Below are positions 1 through 5,723 of a stretch of DNA of 9,445 bases, piece by piece; within the stretch, counting starts at the first letter, position 1; every line of letters begins with the position of its first letter. The notes below the pieces were generated by a model, which did not search any database, was not told the origin of the DNA, and was given only the letters and a program-made list of their open reading frames with translations. Source of the stretch: Alkalihalobacillus alcalophilus ATCC 27647 = CGMCC 1.3604 (lineage in GTDB: Bacteria; Bacillota; Bacilli; Bacillales; Bacillaceae_D); contig NZ_ALPT02000119.1 of NCBI RefSeq assembly GCF_000292245.2, positions 1 through 9,445 on the forward strand, given 5' to 3'. The translations under genes and the position numbers were made by a program.

Positions 1-382
1 TTTTTTTGTTGTTTACTATGGCAATGTTGCTATTTGTTACTTTCGTGGTGTAGGATTGTACCGGATTCTTTTTAGACTTGAAGCGCGGAGCTTTATTTTG
101 TTTCTTGAAGAATCGAGTAAAGGAATCGGCAAGATTTTTCAGGGAGGATTGAAGGGCAATGCTGTCCACTTCTTTTAGCCATACGAATTCCTTTTTTAGT
201 TGCGTTAATTCAGCCGAACAAGAAGAATACGTTAACCCTTTGCCTGTTTCTTGGTAGGTATCGTTCCATTGTCCTAAAAAGCGATTAAAGACAAAACGAG
301 AACAGCCGATGGTTTTAGCAATGAAGATTTCCTGTTCTTTGGTTGGATAGAGACGGAATTTGTATGCTTTGTTGATGAGCAT
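1..382 (-). CDS. tnpB: TnpB, RNA-guided endonuclease of an IS200/IS605-class element (N-terminal part, runs off the left edge)
   Basis: The minus strand is open from an ATG at 382 to the window edge, giving the first 127 residues. It begins MLINKAYKFRLYPTKEQE and continues GCSRFVFNRFLGQWN. This is the typical start of TnpB proteins, whose N-terminal domain precedes the RuvC-like nuclease. The full family length is about 370-420 residues, so the catalytic residues lie outside the window. The start is supported by GAGGTG about 7 bases upstream. From family knowledge, TnpB is a nuclease guided by an omega RNA encoded at the 3' end of its gene and helps the element persist. Here the 3' end is not visible. 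No tnpA is seen in the window, so this may be a tnpB-only element or tnpA may lie elsewhere. No stop or frameshift is visible in this part. Confidence 0.9.
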   Translation of the reverse strand, partial: MLINKAYKFRLYPTKEQEIFIAKTIGCSRFVFNRFLGQWNDTYQETGKGLTYSSCSAELTQLKKEFVWLKEVDSIALQSSLKNLADSFTRFFKKQNKAPRFKSKKNPVQSYTTKVTNSNIAIVNNKK

Positions 383-400
383 TGTTTTCACCTCAGATAG

Positions 401-420
401 GAATGTATGTTCTTATTATA
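401..420 (-). promoter_or_regulatory. tnpB -10 box with overlapping LexA-like operator
   Basis: On the minus strand a perfect TATAAT lies at 420-415, but no good -35 box stands 16-18 bases upstream. Immediately downstream, 412-401 reads GAAC-ATAC-ATTC, one base away from the GAAC-N4-GTTC core of the Bacillus LexA (DinR) box. The expected transcription start (about 408) falls inside this box, a position where a repressor would block transcription. The ribosome binding site follows near 390. The link to SOS control is inference. Confidence 0.45.
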
Positions 421-483
421 CCTTAACAAGAATCTCTTTGGCTACCGCCAACCGCCATTCATCTCCCCCTTATCGTTGGGCTT

Positions 484-509
484 CTCCCTTCACACGATTG
501 AAGAGGGAG
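484..509 (-). repeat. Subterminal hairpin of the IS left end
   Basis: CTCCCTTCA at 484-492 faces TGAAGAGGGAG at 499-509. They form a 9-base-pair stem with a two-base bulge and a six-base loop. An imperfect hairpin near the end is the form recognised by TnpA in IS200/IS605 elements. A smaller perfect hairpin, TTGGC-TACC-GCCAA, lies at 438-451, nearer to tnpB. The role is inferred from position and family. Confidence 0.5.
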
Positions 510-550
510 TCTTCTGTCGGGAAATGATAAAAAAGTTTCGCTTATTTCTT

Positions 551-580
551 GCATAAACAAGCTGCTCCCAACCATATAGT
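551..580 (+). promoter_or_regulatory. Sigma-E-like promoter of ytrHI
   Basis: GCATAAA at 551-557 and CATATAGT at 573-580, 15 bases apart, fit the mother-cell sigma-E pattern (a KMATAWW-like -35 and a CATACAHT-like -10). The predicted start is near 587, some 43 bases before the ytrH ATG. B. subtilis ytrHI is known to belong to the sigma-E regulon, which supports the reading. Confidence 0.6.
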
Positions 581-629
581 GATAGAAACAAGCCTTCAAA
601 AATTGAATTCAGCGGAAGGATGAGCAGAA

Positions 630-959
630 ATGACTCGTGATTTGCTTTCAACACTTGTCGATGTCTTTTTTGTCGCATTTGGGGTCATTATTGGTGGGGC
701 TATTATCGGATGCCTTGGAGCGTTTCTAGTCGGAAAAGCCCCTTTAGAAGAGATGAAAAACTTGGCAAGTTCTTTAAAAATTTGGGCGATTGTGGCGGCC
801 ATCGGTGGCTCCTTTGACGCGATCACAAGTATCGAACGTGGATTATTTGATGGATTACATGAAGATATATTACGAACGTTTCTTATGCTTTTTACAGCCT
901 TTTGTGGGGCACAAGCGGGTACAGTCATTATTCTTTGGATTGTTGGTGGTGAGCATTAA
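630..959 (+). CDS. ytrH: YtrH family sporulation membrane protein
   Basis: This 109-residue hydrophobic protein is close in length to B. subtilis YtrH. It has an N-terminal membrane segment (about residues 8-34), a short amphipathic stretch KAPLEEMKNLASSLK, a second hydrophobic stretch (about 50-62) and a C-terminal membrane segment (about 80-106). The ATG at 630 follows AAGGA at 616-620 with 9 bases of spacing. In B. subtilis, YtrH and YtrI are made under sigma-E in the mother cell and are needed for efficient sporulation. The biochemical role is not established. The stop codon shares one base with the ytrI start, so the two are translationally coupled, consistent with products acting together in the forespore-surrounding membranes. 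Confidence 0.9.
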   Translation: MTRDLLSTLVDVFFVAFGVIIGGAIIGCLGAFLVGKAPLEEMKNLASSLKIWAIVAAIGGSFDAITSIERGLFDGLHEDILRTFLMLFTAFCGAQAGTVIILWIVGGEH

Positions 960-1471
960 TGAGAGTTCCTCCGTATTATCGAAGACCTGGTTGGCAACGT
1001 TTTTTTGCCGGAATTGCGATTGGTGCAATCATTGGGTGGGCTTTTTTTGTGAACCATTACGGACAAGTGTATGATTCAATGATCGTTAAAATTAAGACAC
1101 AGGCCGATGAAATCACCCATTTAGAAGAAGATATTGCTCAGTTAAAAAATGACCAAATTATATTAAACGAAGAGAACAAAAACAAATTAACGGTCCAAGA
1201 CATAGAAATCAGCTTTTCGAACGACAAACAATTAAAACTGAGCCAATTAACGATTCATGATTTAAAACACCAAGCCGTTGACCAAATTAGCAACTTAAAA
1301 GGTGATAGCATCGAAACGGTTTATCAAGCAAAAGATCTTATTTACCGAGCGATCGAAAATAAGACCTATGTAATCGATGATCGTAAATACCATTTCAAAA
1401 TCATCGGCGAATCCTTTTACACTACCCTGCACTTAACAATTGAAATTAGGTTAGAGCCTTCATCCAATTGA
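959..1471 (+). CDS. ytrI: YtrI sporulation membrane protein
   Basis: This 170-residue protein starts at the ATG that overlaps the ytrH stop by one base (TAATG), behind the GGTGGTGAG at the end of ytrH. It has a short basic N-terminus (MRVPPYYRRPGWQRF), one membrane helix at about residues 14-32 (FFAGIAIGAIIGWAFFV), then a likely coiled coil at about 38-75 rich in Glu, Lys and Leu. A C-terminal domain of about 90 residues ends in beta-like stretches. This layout matches YtrI, the partner of YtrH. Residues 33 onward probably face outward from the cytoplasm or into the intermembrane space of the forespore, which is inferred from the positive N-terminus. The gene ends inside the following hairpin. 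Confidence 0.88.
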   Translation: MRVPPYYRRPGWQRFFAGIAIGAIIGWAFFVNHYGQVYDSMIVKIKTQADEITHLEEDIAQLKNDQIILNEENKNKLTVQDIEISFSNDKQLKLSQLTIHDLKHQAVDQISNLKGDSIETVYQAKDLIYRAIENKTYVIDDRKYHFKIIGESFYTTLHLTIEIRLEPSSN

Positions 1472-1480
1472 AGGCTCTTT
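1453..1480 (+). terminator. Terminator-like hairpin at the end of ytrI
   Basis: AGAGCCTTCA at 1453-1462 pairs perfectly over 10 bases with TGAAGGCTCT at 1469-1478, with a six-base loop. The ytrI stop codon (1469-1471) lies in the right arm. The following T-run is short (TCTTTAA), so it may be a weak terminator. Confidence 0.6.
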
Positions 1481-1496
1481 AAGAGGCCACTAAAAA

Positions 1497-1621
1497 ACGT
1501 TCTGTTCGTTACTATATGGTTATATTAGTTAACTTACTCCGCGGGTGAACTGGGAGCCTCACGACAAAGTCGCTGCGGGGTCTCCCGTGTTTCACTATTC
1601 CCGAAGGAGTCTTATCCGACT
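1497..1621 (-). repeat. Folded intergenic repeat of Bacillaceae type, directly downstream of nrnA
   Basis: The block folds as one long nested hairpin. The outer stem is ACTCC/GGAGT (1536-1540 with 1606-1610) and CGGG/CCCG (1542-1545 with 1600-1603). The middle stems are GTGAA/TTCAC (1545-1549 with 1591-1595, sharing G1545 with the outer stem as an alternative) and GGGAG/CTCCC (1552-1556 with 1582-1586). The tip is CGAC-AAA-GTCG (1562-1572). On the minus strand it opens with ACTCC-TTCGGGAA, has an internal GAGACCCCGCAG, and ends in CCCGCGGAGTAAG followed by GTAACGAACAG. I recognise this wording from a repeat scattered between genes in many Bacillaceae. It has no known function. The 1497-1535 part is the less certain flank. 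The block is much more GC-rich than its surroundings. Confidence 0.65.
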
Positions 1622-1632
1622 CAAATTTTATT

Positions 1633-2589
1633 CTAACGGCTTGTTTTTTCATTAAATTCCGCACTCAATAGTTTTAACTTTTTCACTAATTGGTCGGCTT
1701 CTTCAAAGCTATAAACTGTTGCTCCTGAGGCCATTGGGTGTCCGCCGCCATTATATTCCTTTGCTAATTCGTTAATAATTGGACCTTTTGAGCGGAGGCG
1801 TACACGAATTTTATCTTCATCTTCAACAAAAAATACCCATGCTTTTAAGCCCTCAACACTTGAAAAAACATTCACCAACTGGGATGATTCGTTTGCTGTT
1901 AAATCAAATTGAGCTAGAATATCATTCGTTAATCGCATTTCACCAACCCCTTGATCATGATAAATAAAATGCTGCAGAACATATCCTTCTAACCTCGTTG
2001 TTTTTAACGCTTTACGATGAAGGGCTGAATAAAATTTGGGCTGGTCAATCCCGGCTTCTACTAGTTTCCCTGTACGAAGATGTGTCGCCTTTGTCGTATT
2101 ATTATACATAAAACGCCCTGTATCACCGACAATTCCAGCGTATAAAGGAAGAGCTACTTCACTCGTAAAGCCTTTTTCAAAAACAGATGATGCCTCAATG
2201 AGTGCCACGATCATCTCACTCGTTGAACTCATATTTGTATCAACCCAATTCCAATCCCCATATTGATCTTCTGGAGGATGATGATCAATCTTAATCAGTT
2301 TGTCTCCTAGCTGATAACGGTCATCACTGATACGCTCTTGGTTGGCTGTATCTAAGACGAGCACCAATGCACCGTTATATTTATCGTCCTCTATTTGATC
2401 CATTTCTCCTAAAAAGCCGAGTGAATCCTCCACTTCTCCAACCGCATAGACATGTTTGGTGGGATCAAGTGCTTGAATAAGCTTTTTTAACCCTATTTGA
2501 GAACCTAACGCATCAGGGTCTGGGCGTTGATGTCGATGGATAATGATCGTTTTGTACTTCAAAATTTGTTCTTCTATCGTTTTTATCAT
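1633..2589 (-). CDS. nrnA: NrnA, oligoribonuclease (nanoRNase) / pAp phosphatase, DHH family
   Basis: This 318-residue protein of the DHH-DHHA1 family is close to the 313 residues of B. subtilis NrnA (YtqI). The DHH domain shows HRHQRPDPDALGS (metal ligands H18, H20, D24, D26), VLDTAN with D80, the DHH signature at 102-104 (KIDHHPP) and GIVGDTGRF with D156. The DHHA1 substrate domain ends in GGGHPMASGA at 281-290. The family degrades RNAs of 2-5 nucleotides to mononucleotides and dephosphorylates 3'-phosphoadenosine 5'-phosphate in the cytoplasm, linking RNA decay to sulfur assimilation. The ATG at 2589 follows AGAGGGA. It is transcribed away from ytpI, with 162 bases between them. A folded repeat starts right after its TAG stop and may form its 3' end. 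Confidence 0.95.
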   Translation of the reverse strand: MIKTIEEQILKYKTIIIHRHQRPDPDALGSQIGLKKLIQALDPTKHVYAVGEVEDSLGFLGEMDQIEDDKYNGALVLVLDTANQERISDDRYQLGDKLIKIDHHPPEDQYGDWNWVDTNMSSTSEMIVALIEASSVFEKGFTSEVALPLYAGIVGDTGRFMYNNTTKATHLRTGKLVEAGIDQPKFYSALHRKALKTTRLEGYVLQHFIYHDQGVGEMRLTNDILAQFDLTANESSQLVNVFSSVEGLKAWVFFVEDEDKIRVRLRSKGPIINELAKEYNGGGHPMASGATVYSFEEADQLVKKLKLLSAEFNEKTSR

Positions 2590-2751
2590 GTTTGTCCCTC
2601 TATTCTTATTTCTAAATACCGTTTACTTTTTGCGTTAAATGGTTTCACGATTTAGACACTTCCTCAGAACTAGCTTTTCTAACAAGAAAACGTTACAATA
2701 TGTCTGTATAACTCGGAGTAAATAGCTTTAACTAGGAAGGAGCCTTATCAT

Positions 2752-3051
2752 ATGGCTGATTCAATTTCAAAGATTTTAATCATTATTGTCGTTATTTCTT
2801 TTGTCTTTTTTCTTTTTAATAAATTCAAACAATGGAGAGCCACTGAATCATTAGTTAAACGAATTTACCAATCAAAAGCTAGTCTTTCTCTTGGCATGTT
2901 TATGCTTTCTTTTGGTCTAAATTTATTTGTTTCTTACAGAAGTGTACTTGAAATTGTGATTGGGGCTGTTTTTGTTATGCTCGGTGCTTATAATGCTTAT
3001 CATGGCTACAAAGCCTACAATCACTATATTCCGCAAATGGAGCAAAACTAA
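2752..3051 (+). CDS. ytpI: YtpI family membrane protein
   Basis: This 99-residue protein has three predicted membrane helices at about residues 5-23 (ISKILIIIVVISFVFFLF), 46-64 (SLGMFMLSFGLNLFVSY) and 68-88 (LEIVIGAVFVMLGAYNAYHGY). A basic loop KFKQWRATESLVKR lies between the first two. Length, pattern and position between nrnA and ytoI match B. subtilis YtpI. No function is known for the family. The ATG at 2752 follows AGGAAGGAG (2734-2742) with 9 bases of spacing. It is a single-gene unit divergent from nrnA and closed by a strong terminator. A possible -10 box TACAAT lies at 2694-2699, but its -35 is poor. Confidence 0.85.
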   Translation: MADSISKILIIIVVISFVFFLFNKFKQWRATESLVKRIYQSKASLSLGMFMLSFGLNLFVSYRSVLEIVIGAVFVMLGAYNAYHGYKAYNHYIPQMEQN

Positions 3052-3065
3052 TCACAAACATATTG

Positions 3066-3094
3066 AAAAAGGCATGGGATTTCCCAGCCTTTTT
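3066..3094. terminator. Bidirectional terminator between converging ytpI and ytoI
   Basis: AAAGGC at 3068-3073 pairs with GCCTTT at 3087-3092. TGGG at 3075-3078 pairs with CCCA at 3083-3086, with one bulged A at 3074 and a four-base loop. A T-run follows on the plus strand (3090-3094) and the A-run at 3066-3070 gives a T-run on the minus strand, so it can serve both genes. Confidence 0.85.
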
Positions 3095-3165
3095 CTTCTT
3101 CTCGTTCATAATCTAACCAATTGACTCCTAATCTTCGGCCAGCTACATAATCTTTAACATTTCAC

Positions 3166-4469
3166 TCAATCGATTAATTGAGCCATTAAAAGGGCTTTAG
3201 AGACGATTTCATCTTCAAAGTACATTTCAACGTCAATTTTTCCGTGCTTACGACCAATTTCTAAAATGCGTGGTTTAATTCGAATCGTACTGTCAATTTG
3301 TACTGGTTTAAGGAAGTAGATTGTAATGTTTTCTAAAACGAGATTTCCTCGTTTGTATTTTCTTAATACTCTTCGACCTGCTTCAGTAACGAGTGTCGTC
3401 ATAACTCCATGCGAAATCGTTCCTAATTGATTTGTCATTTGTGGTGAAACTTCACATGAGAATGTATTTTCTTCACCCTTTATCTCGTCGAATCGACTAG
3501 TAACAATATCTTCAATCGTTTCTCCCACATGTGGTTGTCTTTGAGCCATTTGTAAAGCCTTTAAAACATCTTGACGACTAACAACTCCGATAAACCTTTT
3601 TTCAGAATCGAGAACAGGTAATAATTCAATTCCTTCCCAAACCATAACATGGGCAACGGACGCAACAGATGTTCTTTCATTGACTGTAATCGGGTTAGCT
3701 GTCATTACTTTTTCAATAACGGTATCTTTTGTTGCCCCTACAACGTCTTTTGCGGTAACCATTCCTTGAACTCTCATGTTTTCATCAATAACTGGGTATC
3801 TTGAATGACCTGTTTTTTGGTTAAATTCTTTCCACTTTTCAACTGGGTCTGATGTTGATAAATAATACGTTTCATGAAGCTGTATCAAAATATCATCCAC
3901 TAGGACAATATCCTTTTTTATGAGCTGATCGTAAATCGCCCGATTGATCATCGCTGCCACCGTAAACGTATCATAACTCGTCGTAATAATCGGTAGGTTT
4001 AATTCATCAGCTAATGCCACTACTTCATCACTCGTATCAAATCCTCCGGTAATTAAAACAGCTGCACCCGCTTCGAGTGCAAGCTTATGCCCGTTATAAC
4101 GATTCCCCACAATAAGTAAATTGCCTGCTTCAACATAGCGCATCATTGCATCTAATTTCATCGCACCAATCACAAATCGATTTAATGTTTTATGAAGCCC
4201 TTCACGTCCACCAAGAACTTGTCCATCAACAATTTTGACGACTTCAGCGTATGTAAGTTTTTCGATATTTTCTTTTTCTTTTTTTCAATCCGAATCGTTC
4301 CAACCCGTTCTATCGTACTAACCAACCCTCGGTTTTCCGCTTCTTTAATCGCACGATATGCGGTCCCTTCACTTAATTGAAGTTCTTTTGCAATTAAACG
4401 AACGGAGATTTTTGAACCTACAGGTAATTCTGAAATAAACATTAATATTTGTTCATGTTTTGTTGGCAA
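3166..4469 (-). pseudogene. ytoI: YtoI (HTH-DRTGG-CBS-hotdog protein), split by a frameshift
   Basis: Two reading frames make up one YtoI protein. The upstream frame encodes an N-terminal winged-helix domain (LPVGSKISVRLIAKELQLSEGTAYRAIKEAENRGLVSTIERVGTIRIEKK). After an A-rich tract at 4268-4286 homology moves to the -1 frame (ENIEKLTYAEVVKIVDG) and runs to 3166. That frame carries a DRTGG-like domain (AAVLITGGFDT), two CBS motifs (SRYPVIDENMRVQGMVTAKD and LLPVLDSEKRFIGVVSRQD) and a C-terminal hotdog/thioesterase-like domain. Rejoined, the protein is about 434 residues, which is full length as I recall the family. CBS pairs bind adenine nucleotides. The ligand and target of YtoI are unknown. 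I favour TTG 4469, because TKHEQIL follows as in homologues and GGTGG stands 6 bases upstream; ATG 4490 is an alternative. Causes to consider are mutation, sequencing error, or slippage at A AAA AAG. Confidence 0.85.
4268..4286 (-). other. Frameshift site in ytoI, with an in-frame A AAA AAG heptamer
   Basis: Read on the minus strand in the upstream frame the codons are GAA AAA AAG AAA AAG AAA ATA. The first three contain A AAA AAG, the heptamer known for -1 ribosomal frameshifting (for example in E. coli dnaX). A -1 slip there gives GAA AAA GAA AAT ATC GAA, exactly the frame of the rest of YtoI. A one-base loss in the A-runs explains the break equally well. Confidence 0.8.
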
Positions 4470-4525
4470 GAAGATCCACCACTCTTTCATCGTCTTCTTA
4501 TATATTTCAAATCTGTATTAGTCTT

Positions 4526-4554
4526 ATTATACTTCTGTTAGAGTGGTGTATCAA
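4526..4554 (-). promoter_or_regulatory. Sigma-A promoter of ytoI
   Basis: On the minus strand TTGATA (4554-4549) and TATAAT (4531-4526) are 17 bases apart, close to the ideal sigma-A promoter. The predicted start near 4519 leaves a leader of about 50 bases before TTG 4469. The -35 box lies two bases beyond the stop of the upstream small gene, so ytoI is transcribed on its own. Confidence 0.8.
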
Positions 4555-4556
4555 GC

Positions 4557-4802
4557 TTATCTTCCATATTGACGCTTACTTCTCCATTCTTGAGACTTTT
4601 GCCCACTGCTACTTACCGAAACAGATTGATTTTTCTTATATAACAGTCCAATAATATTCCCAATAATCACTAATGAAACAAACAGCAGCCAACAAATAAA
4701 AAAGATTAATTCCAGACCTGTAGCCTGTAATGAAAAATAATCAAAGCTATACAAAAGCAAAATAGCTGCGATTAAAATGGAAATAAAGTATCGTTGTTTC
4801 AT
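4557..4802 (-). CDS. Small two-helix membrane protein, function unknown
   Basis: I do not recognise this 81-residue protein. It has two membrane helices, at about residues 4-20 (RYFISILIAAILLLYSFDYF) and 29-52 (LELIFFICWLLFVSLVIIGN). A polar, basic tail follows with SVSVSSSGQKSQEWRSKRQYGR. The open frame extends to 4859, but the start at 4802 (MKQRYF) is preferred because GGGAGG (4817-4812) lies 9 bases before it. ATG 4808 is only 3 bases from that site, and upstream starts would run through the ytkL terminator region. It lies between ytkL and ytoI on the same strand, separated from each by a terminator or promoter. Strong SD spacing and a sensible membrane topology make it a likely real gene. 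Confidence 0.65.
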   Translation of the reverse strand: MKQRYFISILIAAILLLYSFDYFSLQATGLELIFFICWLLFVSLVIIGNIIGLLYKKNQSVSVSSSGQKSQEWRSKRQYGR

Positions 4803-4847
4803 ATTCATTAACCTCCCTTTCTTATAAAAACTATGAAAATAACCATT

Positions 4848-4883
4848 AAAAAAGACCAAGCTATTTGATTTTAAATCGCTTGG
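4848..4883 (-). terminator. Terminator of ytkL
   Basis: On the minus strand CCAAGC (4883-4878) pairs with GCTTGG (4861-4856), with a further ATTT/AAAT pairing inside. It is followed by TCTTTTTT (4855-4848). It begins 17 bases after the ytkL stop. Confidence 0.85.
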
Positions 4884-4899
4884 CCATCTTTTCTTATTA

Positions 4900-5583
4900 T
4901 TATAATTCAGTTGATTGTCCTACCTCTAAATATAAACCTTGTCCACCTGATAAAGAATTTGCAAAAGCTTCTCCATCTTGTTCAATAAGTGGGAAAGTAT
5001 TGTAGTGAATCGGAACGACTTTTTTGGCCCGAACCCAATCAGCCGCTGTTGCTGCATCTTCTGGGCCCATCGTAAAATTATCACCGATTGGTAAAAAGGC
5101 GATATCAATCGTATTTCTTTCTCCGATTATTTTCATATCTCCAAATAAACCTGTGTCACCCGCATGATAAATCGTTTTTCCTTCTGCGGTAAATAAAATT
5201 CCAGCAGGCATACCTGTATATATAATTTCCTTCGTCTCCTCAATCACATAAGACGAACCGTGAAACGCTTCCGTAAATTTGACAGTCCCAAATTCAAATG
5301 TATGGGCTCCACCTAAATGCATCGGATGTGTTTGCACACCTTGCCAGCTTAAATAAGTAGCCAATTCAAAAGGAGCAATAACTAAGGCGTCATGTTTTTT
5401 GGCTAGTTCTAAAGTGTCTCCAACATGATCATCATGTCCATGTGTAAGTAAAATGACATCAACAACAAGGTCGTCCACATTCAAATCGGTACTTCCATTC
5501 CCTGAAATAAAGGGGTCAATAATGATTTTTTTTCCATTTGTTTCGATCATTACAACAGAATGTCCGTGATAACTAACTTTCAT
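4900..5583 (-). CDS. ytkL: YtkL, UPF0173 metal-dependent hydrolase (metallo-beta-lactamase fold)
   Basis: This 227-residue protein has the full metal-binding set of the metallo-beta-lactamase fold: THGHDDH at 47-53 (H48, H50, D52, H53), H108 in EAFHGSS, the AGDTGLFGDM motif with H140 and D143, and H193 in PIHYNTFP. IGDNFTMGP at 167-174 is typical of UPF0173 proteins. Length and motifs fit YtkL. Members are cytoplasmic, probably two-metal hydrolases. The natural substrate is not known to me. The ATG at 5583 follows AGGAGATGA at a good distance. The gene is divergent from the M24 peptidase across a 140-base AT-rich region and ends in a strong terminator. I see no missing catalytic residue and no sign of transfer. 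Confidence 0.93.
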   Translation of the reverse strand: MKVSYHGHSVVMIETNGKKIIIDPFISGNGSTDLNVDDLVVDVILLTHGHDDHVGDTLELAKKHDALVIAPFELATYLSWQGVQTHPMHLGGAHTFEFGTVKFTEAFHGSSYVIEETKEIIYTGMPAGILFTAEGKTIYHAGDTGLFGDMKIIGERNTIDIAFLPIGDNFTMGPEDAATAADWVRAKKVVPIHYNTFPLIEQDGEAFANSLSGGQGLYLEVGQSTEL

Positions 5584-5723
5584 GATTATTCATCTCCTAT
5601 TTTTAATGGTATCTTCGTCCTTCATTCCCATTTTTATCTGATTCTAAACTTTAAGTCATTTGTCATTCATGGTAGATTTAATTTACATCATTATTTAATT
5701 AAAATAAGGAAGGACGATTATTT

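Larger units (their letters stand above)
1..514 (-). mobile_element. IS200/IS605-class insertion element, left-end part
   Basis: The tnpB fragment plus its roughly 130-base 5' flank is read as the left part of an insertion element. The flank contains two hairpins (438-451 and 484-509). Elements of this family carry subterminal hairpins instead of terminal inverted repeats and make no target duplication, so the exact boundary cannot be read here. I set it just past the outer hairpin. In B. subtilis, as I recall, dnaE lies divergent to ytrH at this place. Here the element sits between ytrH and whatever lies to the left. The sigma-E-like promoter of ytrHI starts 37 bases beyond the proposed end and looks intact. 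Confidence 0.55.

Noticed and set aside
490..678. 62-residue minus-strand frame between the IS and ytrH
   Set aside because: It covers the left-end hairpin and the sigma-E promoter and overlaps ytrH antisense; there is no supporting motif.
596..928. 110-residue minus-strand open frame opposite ytrH
   Set aside because: It is the antisense shadow of ytrH, has no SD of note and its translation is not protein-like for any family.
790..1074. 94-residue plus-strand frame across the ytrH-ytrI junction
   Set aside because: It overlaps two recognised coupled genes in another frame and has no ribosome binding site.
2682..2700. Possible CcpA cre site around the AAAACGTTACA stretch
   Set aside because: It misses several conserved positions of the cre consensus, including both ends.
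3055..3163. Start-less minus-strand frame reading VKDYVAGRRLGVNWLDYEREEEKGWEIP
   Set aside because: It looks somewhat protein-like but has no ATG, GTG or TTG in frame, runs through the ytpI terminator and has no known match.
5640..5700. TTGTCA near 5659 as a -35 box for the M24 peptidase
   Set aside because: No acceptable -10 box stands at 16-18 bases, so no promoter is claimed.
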